64,000 nt of DNA, from positions 1 to 64,000 of the forward strand of contig JAJKFJ010021291.1 in the NCBI GenBank assembly GCA_027382625.1, given 5' to 3'. Below, piece after piece: positions 10,721 to 23,152 of the stretch. A model generated the notes under the pieces. That model was not told the origin of the DNA, did no database searches, and worked only from the letters and a program-made list of their open reading frames with translations. The number at the start of each line of letters is the position of its first letter. Position 1 is the stretch's first letter. The position numbers were made by a program, and so were the translations under genes. The stretch is from Tetmemena sp. SeJ-2015 (taxonomy: Eukaryota > Ciliophora > Spirotrichea > Sporadotrichida > Oxytrichidae).

Positions 10721-11620
10721 ATGGAAAGTTTGAGAGTAATTGACGGCAGCAAAAGAGATCAAGCAGCTGTTGATTTGAAGTTACTGTAGCACGCAAAAGA
10801 GTTGATTCCCAACCTAGTGCAATTCAAACTGTCTTCAGTCTAGAAGGGCAACTCAAATACATCTACAGCTACTGGTAAGGCAGAAACTGATTTTCATTTA
10901 CATTTTGTAGGAGTAGATTAAAAAGCTGAAAGCGAAATAAGTGCCAATAAATTTGACGATAGGAAACTATACATTCCTCCTAAGCTTAAGGACCTCATGC
11001 AGAAGCTTAATCTCAAAGATCTAAGTGAAGTAGTAACCAAGGATTTTTAAAGCAGAGCTGCTATCTCAGATAATAATGATGAAAAAATGGAGGATGAGAA
11101 AGAAGGATAAGAAGACTATATACTAATCGAAAAAGAGACAGCCAAAAAGTAAAGTAGTAATTCAAGAGAGGAGAGAGATTAAGTCAAGTAGCTCACAAAA
11201 TGGGAATTGATGCAAGCCAAACCCATTTCTGCAACTGCTCACAAATCCAATGGATGGGATGACGACAGTGAAGAAGATGAATAAGCAGCTGCTAATAAAG
11301 AAAAGAAAAGCACAAAATAGAGCTATGCTTCTTTGCTAGAAGCAAGATAAAAGGAAGAAATTAGTATGAAGAGGGTGCAATTAGAAAACATCCAAAAGAA
11401 ACAGTTCCCTGACAACAAAAAGAGAAAGAGAGACGAGTGGGATATTGCCTATGACGAGGGTAAAAAGAAGAAAATGAGGGCAAAGGTATATACACCATTT
11501 GAGTATCAGAACAGGCAATTTCAGTAAGCCTATGATGAGAAGGGCTCAGGAAATTTTCAACCTCAATAAAAAAGAAGAGACAATAAGTTTAAGCAGAAGA
11601 GAAATGTTAAGATTATTTGA
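10721..11620 (+). CDS. Basic, charged nuclear-type protein of unknown function
   Basis: Not recognised with confidence. About 290 residues, opening MESLRVIDGSKRDQAAVDLK. It carries KLYIPPKLKDL near residue 90, a long Asp/Glu/Lys region, and a basic C-terminus with KKRKRDEWDIAYDEGKKKKM. The IPPK and Lys/Arg/Asp clusters recall pre-ribosomal (Sas10/Lcp5/neuroguidin-like) proteins, but this is only a resemblance. A stretch at 10875-10910 has GT..AG ends and a pyrimidine-rich acceptor and is a multiple of three, so it is probably a 36-bp intron although it also reads through. The neighbouring gene ends only 112 bp upstream on the same strand. Confidence 0.6.
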
Positions 11621-11684
11621 GCTTCTATTACCTATTTATTTCCTTGACTTTAATCTCTCTGGATGATATTTAAATTTGAAGAAT

Positions 11685-14058
11685 TCAAAATGCTTTGACT
11701 TTAAGAGGCTTGAGTTTATCTTGTGTTTTTATAGCTGACTAAGGTCTAAATTAGCTCATTTTCTTTAAATTGTTTTCCGCTTCAGTGACTCTTTAATCTG
11801 AGGTCCTTGTCATAAAGTTATTTATCTGCTTTGCGTTCTAAAGACTTGCCAGACTCTAGCTTTTAGTCATATTGGTTGCGACATGCAGGTTTCCTGGATT
11901 GGTCTGATACTGTTTAATGTTGGTTGATGAAGAAGGCGAGAAGAAAAGAGATTTCTTATCATTAGTGTCGGGAGAGTTAAGCTAAGGAGTCTTTTTGCTT
12001 GCACTACCTCCTCCAAAAGTTTATTAAGTGCTTTGGAAATTAGAGTGAGTGGCTATGAGAGGACCTAAGCTTGGCACTCCTTTCTTATTTTAAGAGGCGT
12101 AATTATTTGTGTCCCCTTTATTAGGCATAGCAGTTTTAGGTCTTGTTAATAGGGATGATTGAGATTAGCTTTGCTTTAGGTTTTGGACAATATCCTTATT
12201 GCCTTTTAAATTGCCTAAAGTTTAGTACATCTGTTAGTTGATTCCTTGTTTGTTGTTTGAGAAATGAATAGGTAGTTTAAGGTTGAGAAGATTTCTATCA
12301 CTTGGCTGTTGGCTGCCATTCCTTTAATTCTATCTATCGAAATTGGAAGCAGGCTGACTTCCATGGTTGTTTTAGCTGCTTGCTTATTCCATCTTTTCAA
12401 AGTAGTCGCCAGTTCCTCCAGCCCCATCTCCGAACCCATTTTCACTGTTTTACCATGAGGCTACACTTGGATGAGCCTTCTTTTCAAGAGCTCTATCTAA
12501 TCTTGATTTCAGAAACTTCTACTCACTGTTCTTTTACTTTAATTCCTTCTCAAGCCTTTTGATGTAATCCATAGCTACATCTATTGTTTTCTCGCTTTCG
12601 TTTTCATCCTCAGCTGCTTCATCATTCGCGTTAAAAGTCTGCGCACCTCCATCCAAGCGCTTCCTTGCTGTTATTGTTGGAGGATTGTCCTTGGTTTGGA
12701 TAGATCTCTCAAGAGTAGCATTCAGATTGAGCGAATGCTTCGACTTAACTTTATCAGGGCTTTGCTTTGACTACTGCTTGAATATGTACTCATTCATATT
12801 TTTTGGAGTCATCTTTCCGTCTGCTATTTATAGAAAATCTTGCATCTAGGTTTCTAGTTGTCTCTTGCTCTAAACTGTGTACTTTCCTTTCTCACTCTCA
12901 ATTCTAAATTAAATTTAATAACCTTCCTCACAATACTTACTTGTTGAGAATTCGCTTGAAGATCATGATGTGGTTTTCTTTAGAGATCTTTTCTCTTGCA
13001 ATTGCTTCCTCCAAATTGTTATAGTAAAATTTCACATCCTTCAGTGAGTCTCTCAACTCTTCTAGCTTAATTTCATATCTCTTCTTCAACTAATTGCAAT
13101 TTATTGCTAACGAAAGGGCTACTTACAGATTTGGTGTAGTTAACATTGGCCATCAACTTATCGTATTTGAGTTGGACTTCTCTGTTGTTCTTCTTAGCTT
13201 TCTTCAAGTCCTTCTTTATGGGATCATAAGTTTTATGTAACTCCTTGTTTTCTTTCTCGAGCAAGTTGTAGTCAAACTTAGGTGCATATTCAACAGCTGT
13301 CTTCATAGTAAGAGTCTCTCCATAGTTGGCAGAGAAGTGGTCGATAGCTGTTCCAACTGTTTGAAGAAATTGCTCTGCGTTAACTTTCACCAACGTTTGA
13401 TAAGTTTCAAACCTCAAGTCTTAAATTTGCCCCTGCTCGTTGCCCCTTATATTTGTACTAGCATTCACTCCGTTTGGATCTAAGTCATCTATCTTGATGT
13501 GATCTTCAGCCATATTTTTCTTCCTATTTTTACCGTTCTTTAGGGTATTTTGAGAGCCAAGCACGTTCTTTTTGGAGGAGCCAGTTGTACTCTATTTCTT
13601 TATTCCTCCTAACTTAAGCGAAAAGTTTTAACTCATTGAGGAAAGAGTTTTAGTCCCAAGAGAGTCCTTGTAAACATGATAAATAATTATTCTATAGCAA
13701 TTTAATGAACATGTTTGCCAAGACTAGCCTGGTCTATTTAGTTCTAGTGGAGTGACTGAGCGTACTCTTTGCCCTGCATTCCCTTTATATTGTTCATGAT
13801 GTTGCGGTCTATTTGAAAGGAGCCTCCCTTGCTTGCAGAAATGGTGGCAACTGACTATGTCCCAAAAGATTACACTGAGCTCATGGAGTACATATTCTAT
13901 TTGTTATAGAGTCCATCGCCCCCTGTCTCCAAATTTCTACCATCTGCTATGTGCGCCATCTTCATTTTTAAGTAGTCTGAGTTTTACTGCTGCTAATTAT
14001 GGGGCGCCTTCTTCCCAGGTGAGCTATGAAAGGCGCTACTCACTGCTCCTTTAGGCAT
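11685..14058 (-). CDS. Long Q/N/S-rich protein with a central coiled coil
   Basis: Not recognised. The N-terminus (MPKGAVSSAFHSSPGKKAPH) is Ser/Gln/Gly-rich. A helical region at about residues 180-330 includes EYAPKFDYNLLEKENKELHK and KEKISKENHIMIFKRILN-type coiled coil. The remaining 300 residues are low-complexity Gln/Asn/Ser/Lys ending KPLKVKAF-TGA. Two GT..AG introns (13090-13136, 12904-12940) and one IES are resolved. The composition suits a scaffold or cytoskeletal protein; no catalytic motif is visible. The gene is divergent from the next one, with 243 bp between starts. Confidence 0.65.
12904..12940 (-). other. GT..AG intron (37 bp)
   Basis: On the minus strand, donor GTAAGTATTG and acceptor TTTAATTTAG; splicing joins KRILN to KIESEKGKYT in frame. 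Confidence 0.75.
13090..13136 (-). other. GT..AG intron (47 bp)
   Basis: On the minus strand, donor GTAAGTAGCC and acceptor GCAATTAG; splicing joins MANVNYTKS to LKKRYEIKLEEL in frame. Confidence 0.75.
13679..13713. other. IES, pointer AACATG
   Basis: AACATG at 13673-13678 and 13708-13713 bounds 35 bp. Removal joins DQASLGKH to VYKDSLGTKTLSSMSQNF and removes a premature TGA. Confidence 0.9.
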
Positions 14059-14301
14059 CTAAGAAAAGGGCTAACTTCCTTTCATTATTCGAAATATTTG
14101 ATGATGTTAATCTTTAATATAATGTCCAGAGTTATTAATTTTATCAGCGAGCGAGTAAATAAAATTAACACGCTATACTGTTGCTTAATTATTTGGATAA
14201 GAAAAGTAAATAGAGTTAATTAGCTATAAATTATAACAATAATATTGCAGAATCATTAGCATGACAATGAAATTCTTACAGTTAAATTTTTGTGTTGAAT
14301 A

Positions 14302-16273
14302 ATGAAAGTTGTCTTATCAAAATAATCATTAAATTTTCGAGTGCACTCTCCTTCCCCACTAATAGTGCTCTCATGCACGCTACTCCTACTTATAGACTTG
14401 GCCCTCACTAAGCTGACGCCAGAAGTTATCCAATAATTCAATTTGAAATATCTTAAAGAACAAGAGACCATTAAAAACTTTGATGGCAGTCCTCGATATG
14501 ACTCGCTTTTCGCAAATCCTAAACTTGCATACACCACCCGATCTAAGCTTAACACTATCGATCATGACCGCCAAATCAAACTTCAAAGCTTAAATTATGA
14601 AGTCTTCCCCTAACTCTAATCTAATGAAATCACTCACCTTTCAAATCAAACTTAGCAAGAAGAAGTGCGAGACAGTTCTTATGATGAGCAATTAATTAAC
14701 AACATAATATCTAACTTCACATCCACTTAGGAGTAGATAATCAGTTTTTCAAAGTCAGTAGAGAAGAAAATAGCCAAGCACTTCAAATAGAACTCACTCT
14801 CGGCTTCGGACACAGACTACATTTGGGGACTGTAAATAATGGACTACATCATAGCTGCGCTAAATGGTTTACAGGCCATAAAGTATGTCCCGAATGCTAT
14901 GAAATGCGCAAATAATGCCAAATATTCTGTGATAGATGTAGAGCTGCTTTAATACAGATATCAGCATCTTCCTGATGACTCTTATGATACAAAAGAGCAA
15001 ATGGTATTCAATGCCACTGCAACTAATAGCATGTTTGGATTTATTTATAACTATAAGCGGTTACTTTCCCGATGCGATCTATTACTGCTACTTTATACCT
15101 CAGGTTTCTAGTAAGGGATGGACTTATCATTACCGTGAATTTGAAAGCCTCTAAGATTTCGAGGGAGCTTTCATCTAAAACATAGCTGGAAATATTCTTT
15201 ATCATGACAACTATTTGCATTAATTGTTTAAATATACTCACTTTCATGGACATCTACAATAAAACCGTAATTGCTTCTAAAAACGGCGATTTCTTAACCA
15301 CTATCGAATAATTAGCAAGGTTTGTGAGAAGGCTTCTTGATTTCAAATCCATGTAGAGAGCTTCATTATTTGATAAGGGAGATTACTTAGAAAATATGGA
15401 GATGCCTGAGGGCTTTATCAAATTTAAAATTGTACACTTTGCAATGAATTAGTAATATATCTGGTATAAATTGATGTAATCAGCTCAAAAGCAGATTTTA
15501 AAAGCCACTACTACAACTACTCCAGTTTATTTGAACAATACAAGTCTGTTCTCTCGCATGATTAGTGGATTCACAGGATTTGTTGATGGTTCTTTCAAAG
15601 CCAAGAATATTAGCAACTGTAGAAACTCTCTCATCCTTTTAGTTGGCTCACTTTAGAACATGTCTATTGCTATGAATGTCAGTGATGAAAATAACACAGT
15701 ATACTTTGCAACTAGGGCGCTTAAGTACTTCCATCCCTCAGCCTTTGCTTGCTACTACTCGGGCAGAGAAACTTACGAAACCTATTTGCAGTATAGATCT
15801 CTATTTCACTTAGTATATTATAAGTTTTTGTGTTTTATTGAATAGAGCTATAAACAGCCCGAAGGATATATCTTACAACTCTCTTTATAAAACAGGCTAA
15901 ATGAGTGACTAACTTAGAATAATGACTGTGATGCTTGAATCGGGTACTTTTTATGATAGGGAGGTGTACGTGCTGTTCAGGGCAATAGGAACCATCATAA
16001 ACTTAATACTCTCGCCTTTTAATGCGAGGGTTGAGTATGTCTGACCAGTTAAATCTTTAATATATCCCCTGTTTGAAATCTATGAAACTTCCTTCTTTTT
16101 AATCAAAGATCAAAATAGATTATTATTCACACACTACTTAACTACTCAAATGGGGATTATTTGTAATTTCTATTTGAATCGGATCTAGAAAGGTGGCCAA
16201 AGTTATGAAAATATGTTTTATGCTACAAAATATTCTGGAATAAGAAGAAGTTGAAAAGATTTGTGGAGTCTGA
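14302..16273 (+). CDS. Unknown protein assembled from at least six MDSs
   Basis: Not recognised. After removal of five IESs a frame of about 590 residues appears. It includes LTKLTPEVIQQFNLKYLKEQ, DYIIAALNGLQAIKYVPNAM, YFPDAIYYCYFIPQVSSKGW, LARFVRRLLDFKSM, ALKYFHPSAFACYYSGRETY and MLESGTFYDREVYVLFRAIG. It looks mostly helical, with no catalytic motif or clear membrane segments apart from a hydrophobic stretch near the N-terminus. The start at 14302 is the first in-frame ATG and is uncertain. The end at 16273 depends on accepting the 7-bp pointer at 16208/16227; another frame stays open about 100 bp further. Confidence 0.6.
15039..15060. other. Very short IES, pointer GG
   Basis: GG at 15037-15038 and 15059-15060 bounds 22 bp. 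Removal joins NSMFG to YFPDAIYYCYF. A 2-bp pointer alone is weak; the restored frame is the support. Confidence 0.7.
15178..15256. other. IES, pointer CATCTA
   Basis: CATCTA at 15172-15177 and 15251-15256 bounds 79 bp. Removal joins QDFEGAFI to YNKTVIASKNGDF. Confidence 0.88.
15798..15846. other. IES, pointer ATAGA
   Basis: ATAGA at 15793-15797 and 15842-15846 bounds 49 bp. Removal joins YETYLQYR to AINSPKDISYN. A GT..AG reading of the same insert gives the wrong frame. Confidence 0.88.
16033..16050. other. Very short IES, pointer GTT
   Basis: GTT at 16030-16032 and 16048-16050 bounds 18 bp that contain the only in-frame TGA. Removal keeps the frame and extends the protein (NARV to KSLIYPLFEI). 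Confidence 0.75.
16215..16233. other. Very short IES, pointer AAAATAT
   Basis: AAAATAT at 16208-16214 and 16227-16233 bounds 19 bp. Removal gives QSYENILEQEEVEKICGV-TGA as the C-terminus. The other frame beyond is also open, so this is less certain. Confidence 0.6.
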
Positions 16274-16419
16274 TTCATTAAATTCATTGATCGTATTAAA
16301 TGATAAGGATGGGATATTAGATTGGTATGCTGTTCAGAATGAGATGAGTCTGTTTAATGTAGATTTAAACTGAGAGATGATTGAGAGTTTATATTTATTT
16401 TTGAAATACTCGTTGCAAA

Positions 16420-18175
16420 ATGCCCCCCAGAAAGAGAGACGTGAAAGCAGATACCAAAGTTCAGGACAAAGTTGACAAAGTCACCAAGAAGGACATTGTC
16501 ACAGTGCAAACCTCAGTCAACAAACAAGGCGCTTGCATTTCTTTCAATATATGTGCTAAACATTAGCTCTTTTTAAGGTGTGTTGGTGGATCACTTGGTT
16601 CCTAATCCTGGAAAGTATACTGTGCTAGATCAAGCAAACGGAGAGCCTCTATCATGCTACCTGATGTGGAGCGATGTGAAGGACAACCACAACAAGTACT
16701 ACATCGCACAAGGCCTACAAGACCAGAGTGGCAACTATTCTCTTTGGACGAGGTATGGTAGAGTGGGAATGGATGGTGTAGGAGGACATGCATCTTGCCA
16801 TTCTCTAGATAATCTAAGAGCAACCTAATATCCAAATAATTTAATTAGTTGTCACCTATAACAAGAAACATAGGGAAAAGACCAACAAAGGATACACTGT
16901 CGTCAAGATGGCTCTAGGAAAGCCAAATCCCTCAGTCGGAGTTGAACTCAAGAAGGGTGTCCCAGAGGAAGAAAAGAAGAATCAGCCCAAGTCTAAGCTG
17001 GACCAAGGAGTATAGGATCTGATGTCCTTCATCTTTGATATGAAGTTGATTGAGCAGTCAGTCATTCAGGTCGGTTTTGATGTTAAGCGTATGCCTTTAG
17101 GCCAACTTGACAAAGAAACTGTGATCACTCTCTATATTCGTAAGTAAGCTCTTGCTATAATATTTGATGGAAGGTTATAAATGCTTGAGAGAGATAGAAA
17201 AAGTTTTGAATGGAAAGGCAAAGGGTGATCTTAACGAACTTTCGTCTAAGTTCTACACTCACATCCCTCATGATTTCGGCATGAAGAAAATGTCCAACTT
17301 CGTGATAAAGACGAGCGAGATGCTACAGTAAAAGATAGACCTCATTCAAAATTTAATCGACATTAAGATTGCAGCCAAGATTATCAAAGGAAAGAAGAAG
17401 GAAGAAAAGAAGGTTGCCACTAACCCACTTGACGATAAGTATGATGCTAACATCATTTGATATATTCTTACTTTGATTTTCCTCATTTAATGCTTTGAAC
17501 TGCAAGATTAAGACTCTTGATACTAAGTCTGACGATTATAAGATGATTTAGACTTTCCTTGATAATTCCAGAGAGGGAAGGAAAATGGATCTTCTTAATG
17601 CTTATGAACTTGAAAGAGCAGGAGAAGACAAGGTTTTCAATCCAAATAAGCTAGGAAACAAACGCTTACTGTGGCATGGTAGCAGATTCTCTAACTTTGG
17701 AGGTATCCTCAGTCAGGGTTTGAGAATCGCTCCTCCTGAAGCTCCTAAGACTGGTTATCTCTATGGAAAAGGAGTTTACTTTGCTGATATGTGCTCAAAG
17801 TCTGCTCCTTATTGCTGTGCAAACCTATCCAACAACACTTTTTTAAAAAATAAAAAATTAAATTTTAATTACACTGGTATCTTTTTACTATGTGAGGTAG
17901 CCCTTGGTAACTAACGAAAACTCTATGATACTGACTGCAACGCAGATGATAATCTACCAAAGGACTGCCATTCCACTCATGGAATTGGTACTTAGCTCCC
18001 TAATCCCAAGGAAGCATAGATTATAGACAAGGACATTGAAGTGCCCCTTGGTAAGCCCATCTAAAATCCAGACAAGAATGCCCGCAGACATCATGCAGAG
18101 TATATTGTCTATAACACTAACTAGGTCAGGATGAAGTATCTCAATAACTTTAATTAATAGATTTCATTTCTATGA
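16420..18175 (+). CDS. Poly(ADP-ribose) polymerase (PARP1/2-like: WGR + regulatory + catalytic domains)
   Basis: Nuclear NAD-dependent ADP-ribosyltransferase of the DNA-damage-dependent PARP group. After four IESs and one intron are removed: basic N-terminus [23 protein letters not shown] domain ([38 protein letters not shown]), PARP regulatory domain ([20 protein letters not shown]) and catalytic domain with [15 protein letters not shown] (His of H-Y-E), [20 protein letters not shown] (Tyr) and HHAEYIVYN (Glu). All three signature residues are present, so it should be active. No zinc fingers, so it is closer in layout to PARP2/3. It ends QQISFL-TGA. Confidence 0.94.
16530..16578. other. IES in PARP gene, pointer AAGG
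   Basis: AAGG at 16526-16529 and 16575-16578 bounds 49 bp. Removal joins TSVNKQG to [13 protein letters not shown]. Confidence 0.88.
16828..16858. other. IES in PARP gene, pointer ACCTA
   Basis: ACCTA at 16823-16827 and 16854-16858 bounds 31 bp. Removal joins SLDNLRAT to [13 protein letters not shown]. Confidence 0.9.
17140..17173 (+). other. GT..AG intron in PARP gene (34 bp)
   Basis: GTAAGTAAGC donor and GGAAG acceptor; splicing joins ETVITLYIR to [11 protein letters not shown] in frame. Confidence 0.65.
17449..17494. other. IES in PARP gene, pointer ATGCT
   Basis: ATGCT at 17444-17448 and 17490-17494 bounds 46 bp containing an in-frame TGA. Removal joins DDKYDA to LNCKIKTLD. Confidence 0.9.
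17840..17875. other. IES in PARP gene, pointer ACACT
   Basis: ACACT at 17835-17839 and 17871-17875 bounds 36 bp of nearly pure A/T. Removal gives [18 protein letters not shown], the conserved catalytic-domain stretch. Confidence 0.92.
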
Positions 18176-18357
18176 AATAATCTCTTGCAAGTTAAAATGA
18201 ATTGAGAAGGAAATTATAGAGACTCTTCTCAAAAGAATGAACAATTTTTCAATTTTTATAGATATTACTTACAGCTATATTGTTAACACTTTCAAACTTC
18301 TAAGGACTATAGATCTTAGTTAGATAATTTAGCTTTAAAATAATCTATGAGTGATCT

Positions 18358-21300
18358 TCAACTATTTTTTACTTTTGATTCTTCACTTGGAGAGACACAT
18401 TCCAAAATCTTCTTGATTAAATGCAAGGGTAGCCAACAGATGCAAACTATGATCAGCACCTTCAACATGCTAATGCTTTATAATAGCTTATTTATAACAT
18501 GAAGGACCAAGTGATTGCTGACACATCGAAGTAGTTTCTGAAGAAAAGAATACTGAATATGTATGTGACGATCAAAATAAATTATCTTTAATTTCATTCC
18601 CGATTGTTATTAAACCAATCTCATAAGTTTTGTTTGAAGATTTTATCTTAAATATTCTTTACCACAGAGACAATCATCATTCTCTTGATTCTATTGACCT
18701 CTGAAAACACATTCAGGATCTCAATGAAGATAAGGGCAGTGAAGGTGATGCTCACAATATTCACAAACGAGTCGTTGAAGAAAATTATGGAGAACAACAT
18801 AATAGTGCACCCCTAAATATTAAAAGGAGACAAATTGCTAAAATAAATTTATAATCCTAGAAGATAGATTTCCAAACCCAGATCATGAATGTCTTGAAGT
18901 TGAGTGAGCGACCCTTCTGCAAAGATTTGTAGAGAGGAGGGAACTTAATGACTGATTTCAAGTCCACATCCTCATCAAGCACTAAAGCGAAGACGGGCAT
19001 AGATGTGTAGATAGTTGTGTAGCCCATCATTAGATATCCATTGTAAATAGGAATAGCAACATAGAAGAAGATTATTGAAAACACTGCCTGGATGATTGAT
19101 ATGATCAGTCCTCTGTGAATAACGAATTGAGAAAGAATAGCTGATCTCTTATAGGAAAGACGTCCATGCCAAAGTATGAGTTGAGTTAGGTAGTTGAATT
19201 GGATGATAGAAAAATCTGAGGCCAGTGAAGCTTGCATTCCCTCCTTTCCAACAATACCTATTCCAACATCAGCAACTTAGATCATTCCCACATCATTTCC
19301 ACCATCACCCACGCAAGCAATTCTCTTGTTAGTATAAAACTGAAGTTTCTTTGCTACCACTGCTTTTTAAGTAGGACTACATCTGCAAATACAAACTGAG
19401 GGCAGATTCTTAACAACATCGAAGAACTTCTCTTCTATCTTATAGCTGGAAAGTACTACACCTAGAGTGTTTCCATCGATTATAAGCATAAGGTCCTTGG
19501 CTTTTCTCTCTAGTTCAGCCAAGTTGAGCATTATATCATTCTCCTAAGTTAATTCCTTAAGCTCAAAGATCTTCTAGTTCTTGCCTTTAAGTCCAGCAGA
19601 TATAGCTATGCATTTTGCAGTTTCAATTTTATCTCCAGTGAGCATCCATACTTGAATTCCTGCCGATTTTAGAGCTTCTATGGTCTTCATAACGTCATCT
19701 TGAAGTTTATCTTCCACACCTGTTACTCCAAGATAATCCATATCTTATTCAATGCTTTCAATTGCCTCTGTAACAAGTTTTTCTCTGTCTGTGAGTGAAG
19801 ATCTAGCTTTCTTATATCGCATATCGAATTCTTCAAACTATTTTTCAGAGAGCATATATGTCTTTAAATAATGAAAATTAGAGCAACTTCTGGCTGATGA
19901 CAAGGGTTCTCAAGCCATCATTAGCTAAAGTTTCACAAGACTCGACCAATGAAGCTCTCTGCTGAGGCCTTACCTTCTTTTCCATGACAACCTCAGCTCC
20001 TTTGAGATAGAAAACTATCTTCCTAGTTTGCCTGTGCTTGAGAATTATACCCATTCTTTTACTTTCAAAAGCTGAAAGGGAAGTTTGCTAGGATGTCATA
20101 GTCCTCCAAATCACCTGCAGGGTTTCTAATTTGAACTCTTAATTCCTCTCTAAGTATTAGATTCATATCAAGAGTCTCTGAAAACTTTACCAAAGCCACT
20201 TCATCAGGAGATGAGGCCTAAAACTCTTTTCTAGTTGGGTTATTTTCGTCAGGGTATGTTGGTGTTACGTTGTGACATAGTCCTAAGGCAAGTATCAAAT
20301 CCCTTACAATGAAAGCATATAATTAATTACAGTAAGAATAAAAATTAAATTAGAAAGTTAAATCCTTAATATTTCAAGTTAAATTATACCCTTTTTGAAT
20401 GAAGTGTTACTCTCTTCTCTTCTTCCTTCCAGCTCCTTCTCTCTTCTAGTTCTATTATTTCTGCCCACCTCTTGCAGATAACAAGTTGCTAGTTATAAAA
20501 AGGCATTCATGGAATAGGCATTATTATTGCTTAAGTCCTAATCACTTTAGAAACTCTTATCTAAATCTCCGCATGGGCCACTTGACACCTCACAACTCTA
20601 TTTTAGTAAGGTTTTCATCTCATTAAGGGTCTCCTCTGTAAATTAGGCATACTCCATAGCTATCTTTTTGAAGATCATATCATTCTGAGTGAGAGTTCCT
20701 GTCTTATCTGAGAGTAAGAACTGGATTCTGCCTAGCTCCTCAGGGATAGTAGAGTTTCTTGGAATAGTACCAATTATTACCTTATCATGAGCAATTCCAT
20801 AAGAGTAGTATATCTTAGCCATATCCAAATTCACTCTAAACTGATGGGGATAATTGAAGGCAAGTAAAAGTACGAAGCGGAAGTATTTAAAAGTACCAAG
20901 AGCCCACAAAACCATCTCCTACAATGATGAACAAAGAAATCAGAAGCATCAGAATGAAGAGCACCTTAGATAAGAAGTTAATTTCATTATCTAGCAACCC
21001 TACTTTAGGATCTAGGCATCTTAGAATTCATCTAAGCTCTGGTCTCTTTTCCAGCATATACAACCATTCCAAGGATATAGCCACTAGATGCTAAAACTGT
21101 ATTCTGCCAAAGAGAATTTTCTAGGGCAAGTGGTTCAATTTAACCACTCACTTCATCCTTCATGTAACCTTTGAAGTCATAAATTTGATCATTAGGTGGC
21201 AAAGCTTTGATGTAGCCAGGGAAGTAGTAAATTGTCTCTGGTGGAGATATCTTTTGAGTGAGAGGCACTGCTTTTCTAAGTTTCCAGTCTGTCTCTCCAT

Positions 21301-22330
21301 CCAACTAATCAGTTCTGATAAATACAGAGCCTGTCCTCTCAGTGGTATACAAGAGAACAAGATCTGCCGGGATTCTTTCATTCTAATGGACTTTGACGAT
21401 GTGACCGACTTTGAGACTTTGAGAACTAAGTTACTTAAAGCCACTGGAGGAAAGCACTTCATGCTTCTTTAGATTCATTTCTTTGTCTCTTATGAAACGC
21501 TAGTAGTCATCATAAGCTTCCTTACACATAGTAATTGAGAGCACTAAGCATCAGAGGTGCCAAGTACGTTATCAAAAAACCTACAAGATATAGGTAAGTC
21601 AAGTGTGTTAAGTGATCAGATATTTAGGATATGAAACTTACCCACTCTCAAAAAGGGCACAAGTTGTGAGAGCGCTATCAGAAGAAAGAAAAGATTGAAG
21701 AAAAACTTGAACTCGTTGTAAAGAACCTGCGGGATAAATGTTATGATAGAATACTTCTAGTTATTCATCTTATTCGGGAGATAGTAGCTTGGCTCTGTGC
21801 GCCCATTGAACCACAGAGTTCTTTTCTATAGGAAAATTTAGAGCTTTGGTTTTTACCTCTTTTGAGATGGTCATACCCAGAAATCTTTAGACCTTATAGG
21901 TGCATCCTAGCTTTTTCTAAACATAAATTTTAGACAATGATGTTGATTTATACCTGTTCTTCCTAATCTTCATCGCTCTATATCAAATATTAGATGAATA
22001 AGTTAGATACCTGATGGTCTTTTTGAATGAGAGGCTAACGATACTATTTCTCTTTTTCACTTCCTCCAATACTGAGATGGACATCTTTTGGGCCTCCTAT
22101 GTTGATGCTTGCATTGACATTTATAATATATCTTATAATTAAGCAGATGAGTTTTAATTTCTGTTCTGCTTTCTATTGTAATCTCCAAGCGTGTCACCGA
22201 GATGCACTGATACTCCTTGGGCCTAATTGGGATTGTTGAATTAGTTGCTTCCATTGGTTGAGTTATTGAGGGACGTGTTGATAAGGAGCTACTGATGGTA
22301 GCTCAAATTATTGCTCGAATTCTGAGACAT
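18358..22330 (-). CDS. P4-ATPase phospholipid flippase, Neo1/ATP9 class
   Basis: Membrane ATPase that moves aminophospholipids to the cytosolic leaflet of Golgi/endosomal membranes. It starts [20 protein letters not shown] with a Ser/Asn/Gln-rich N-terminus of about 100 residues. Hallmarks follow in order: [27 protein letters not shown] (P4 actuator motif), [27 protein letters not shown] (phosphorylated Asp), and the C-terminal membrane domain [47 protein letters not shown]. These match the Neo1/ATP9 subfamily, which works without a CDC50 subunit in yeast. Several IESs interrupt it; three near the 3' end were examined. A premature TGA near 21950 is probably in another IES. End: [12 protein letters not shown]. 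Confidence 0.93.
18580..18654. other. IES in P4-ATPase gene, pointer AAATA
   Basis: AAATA at 18575-18579 and 18650-18654 bounds 75 bp with an in-frame TGA on the minus strand. Removal joins IVSVVKNI to [14 protein letters not shown] within a membrane helix. Confidence 0.85.
18816..18859. other. IES in P4-ATPase gene, pointer CCTA
   Basis: CCTA at 18812-18815 and 18856-18859 bounds 44 bp. Removal joins VWKSIFQG to [13 protein letters not shown], matching the family. A third short insert near 18475 can be removed in frame by either AGC or a 7-bp repeat and was left unresolved. Confidence 0.85.
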
Positions 22331-22794
22331 TTATTATAACTAATTATTCCACAGATAGAATTTGAAAATGGAAGATTACTTTATTCGAACTAATCTTAAC
22401 AAAAATTATATTCATTTGCTATAAAATAATAAAAATAATATCTTTTTCTATTTCTCTATCTTTAAATTTTACTGGAATGATTAGCATAATCATTAAATTA
22501 TTTATTTTTACAAATGCAATGATGAATGATAATTAGCAATGAAGAGATTTATTAAAGATAATCAAATTTATTAAACACAGACTTAATGGAGAGAAATTAT
22601 AGGAGTCATATTTTATCATTAATGATTAGTGAGTTTAAATAATAAGGAGTAGAATCATATAGCTCAAAATGTCTCAAAATCTAGTCTTTAAAAATATTTT
22701 TCACATTATAAATTATTAAAATCTTTGATAAAGAGCTGCACAATTCTATCACCAAAGTTAGCACTACGAGCAGACATCGCAAGATGAGTGATGT
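22331..22794. other. AT-rich intergenic region
   Basis: About 460 bp between the flippase start and the Tim-like gene's stop (both minus strand). Very AT-rich; nothing else recognised. Confidence 0.4.
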
Positions 22795-23045
22795 TCACTA
22801 TTCCTGGTTCTTGTGGATTTGTCTGAGTGTGTACCTGATCTCCTTGTCGAAGTATTCGTTAAATTGCTGGCTCTTCACGAAGCAGTTCCTCATGCATCTT
22901 TCCTCAGTGGGCAGCAACTCGCTCTCCTTCAAAGATAGGAAGCACTCCTGGGTGCACTTCTTAACTGAGGCGGCAGCCAAAAGTCGTGGTTGAAGGTCTT
23001 CTTGAGGTCGCTAGCGAGGATTGCAAGGTTGTAATGTCTCTCCAT
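22795..23045 (-). CDS. Small Tim9/Tim10/Tim13-type mitochondrial chaperone
   Basis: Mitochondrial intermembrane-space chaperone that guides membrane proteins. It has the twin CX3C motif: CTQEC, 15 residues, CMRNC, within KKCTQECFLSLKESELLPTE and the following helix. Length is about 80 residues, typical of the family, ending KNQEQ-TGA. The N-terminus MERHYNLAILASDLKK is out of frame by one base with the CX3C part. One extra T in the TTTT run near 22990 would fix it. Alternatively an 11-bp insert between two GACCT copies could be removed. Which small Tim it is cannot be decided. Confidence 0.85.
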
Positions 23046-23152
23046 TGTTCAATTCTTTATTAAATTATTTCACAATCTTAAATCATTCTTGTTATTAAGG
23101 AGTAAGTAATGAGTATCTGAAAGAATATGGAATTTAATTATAGAAATTCGTA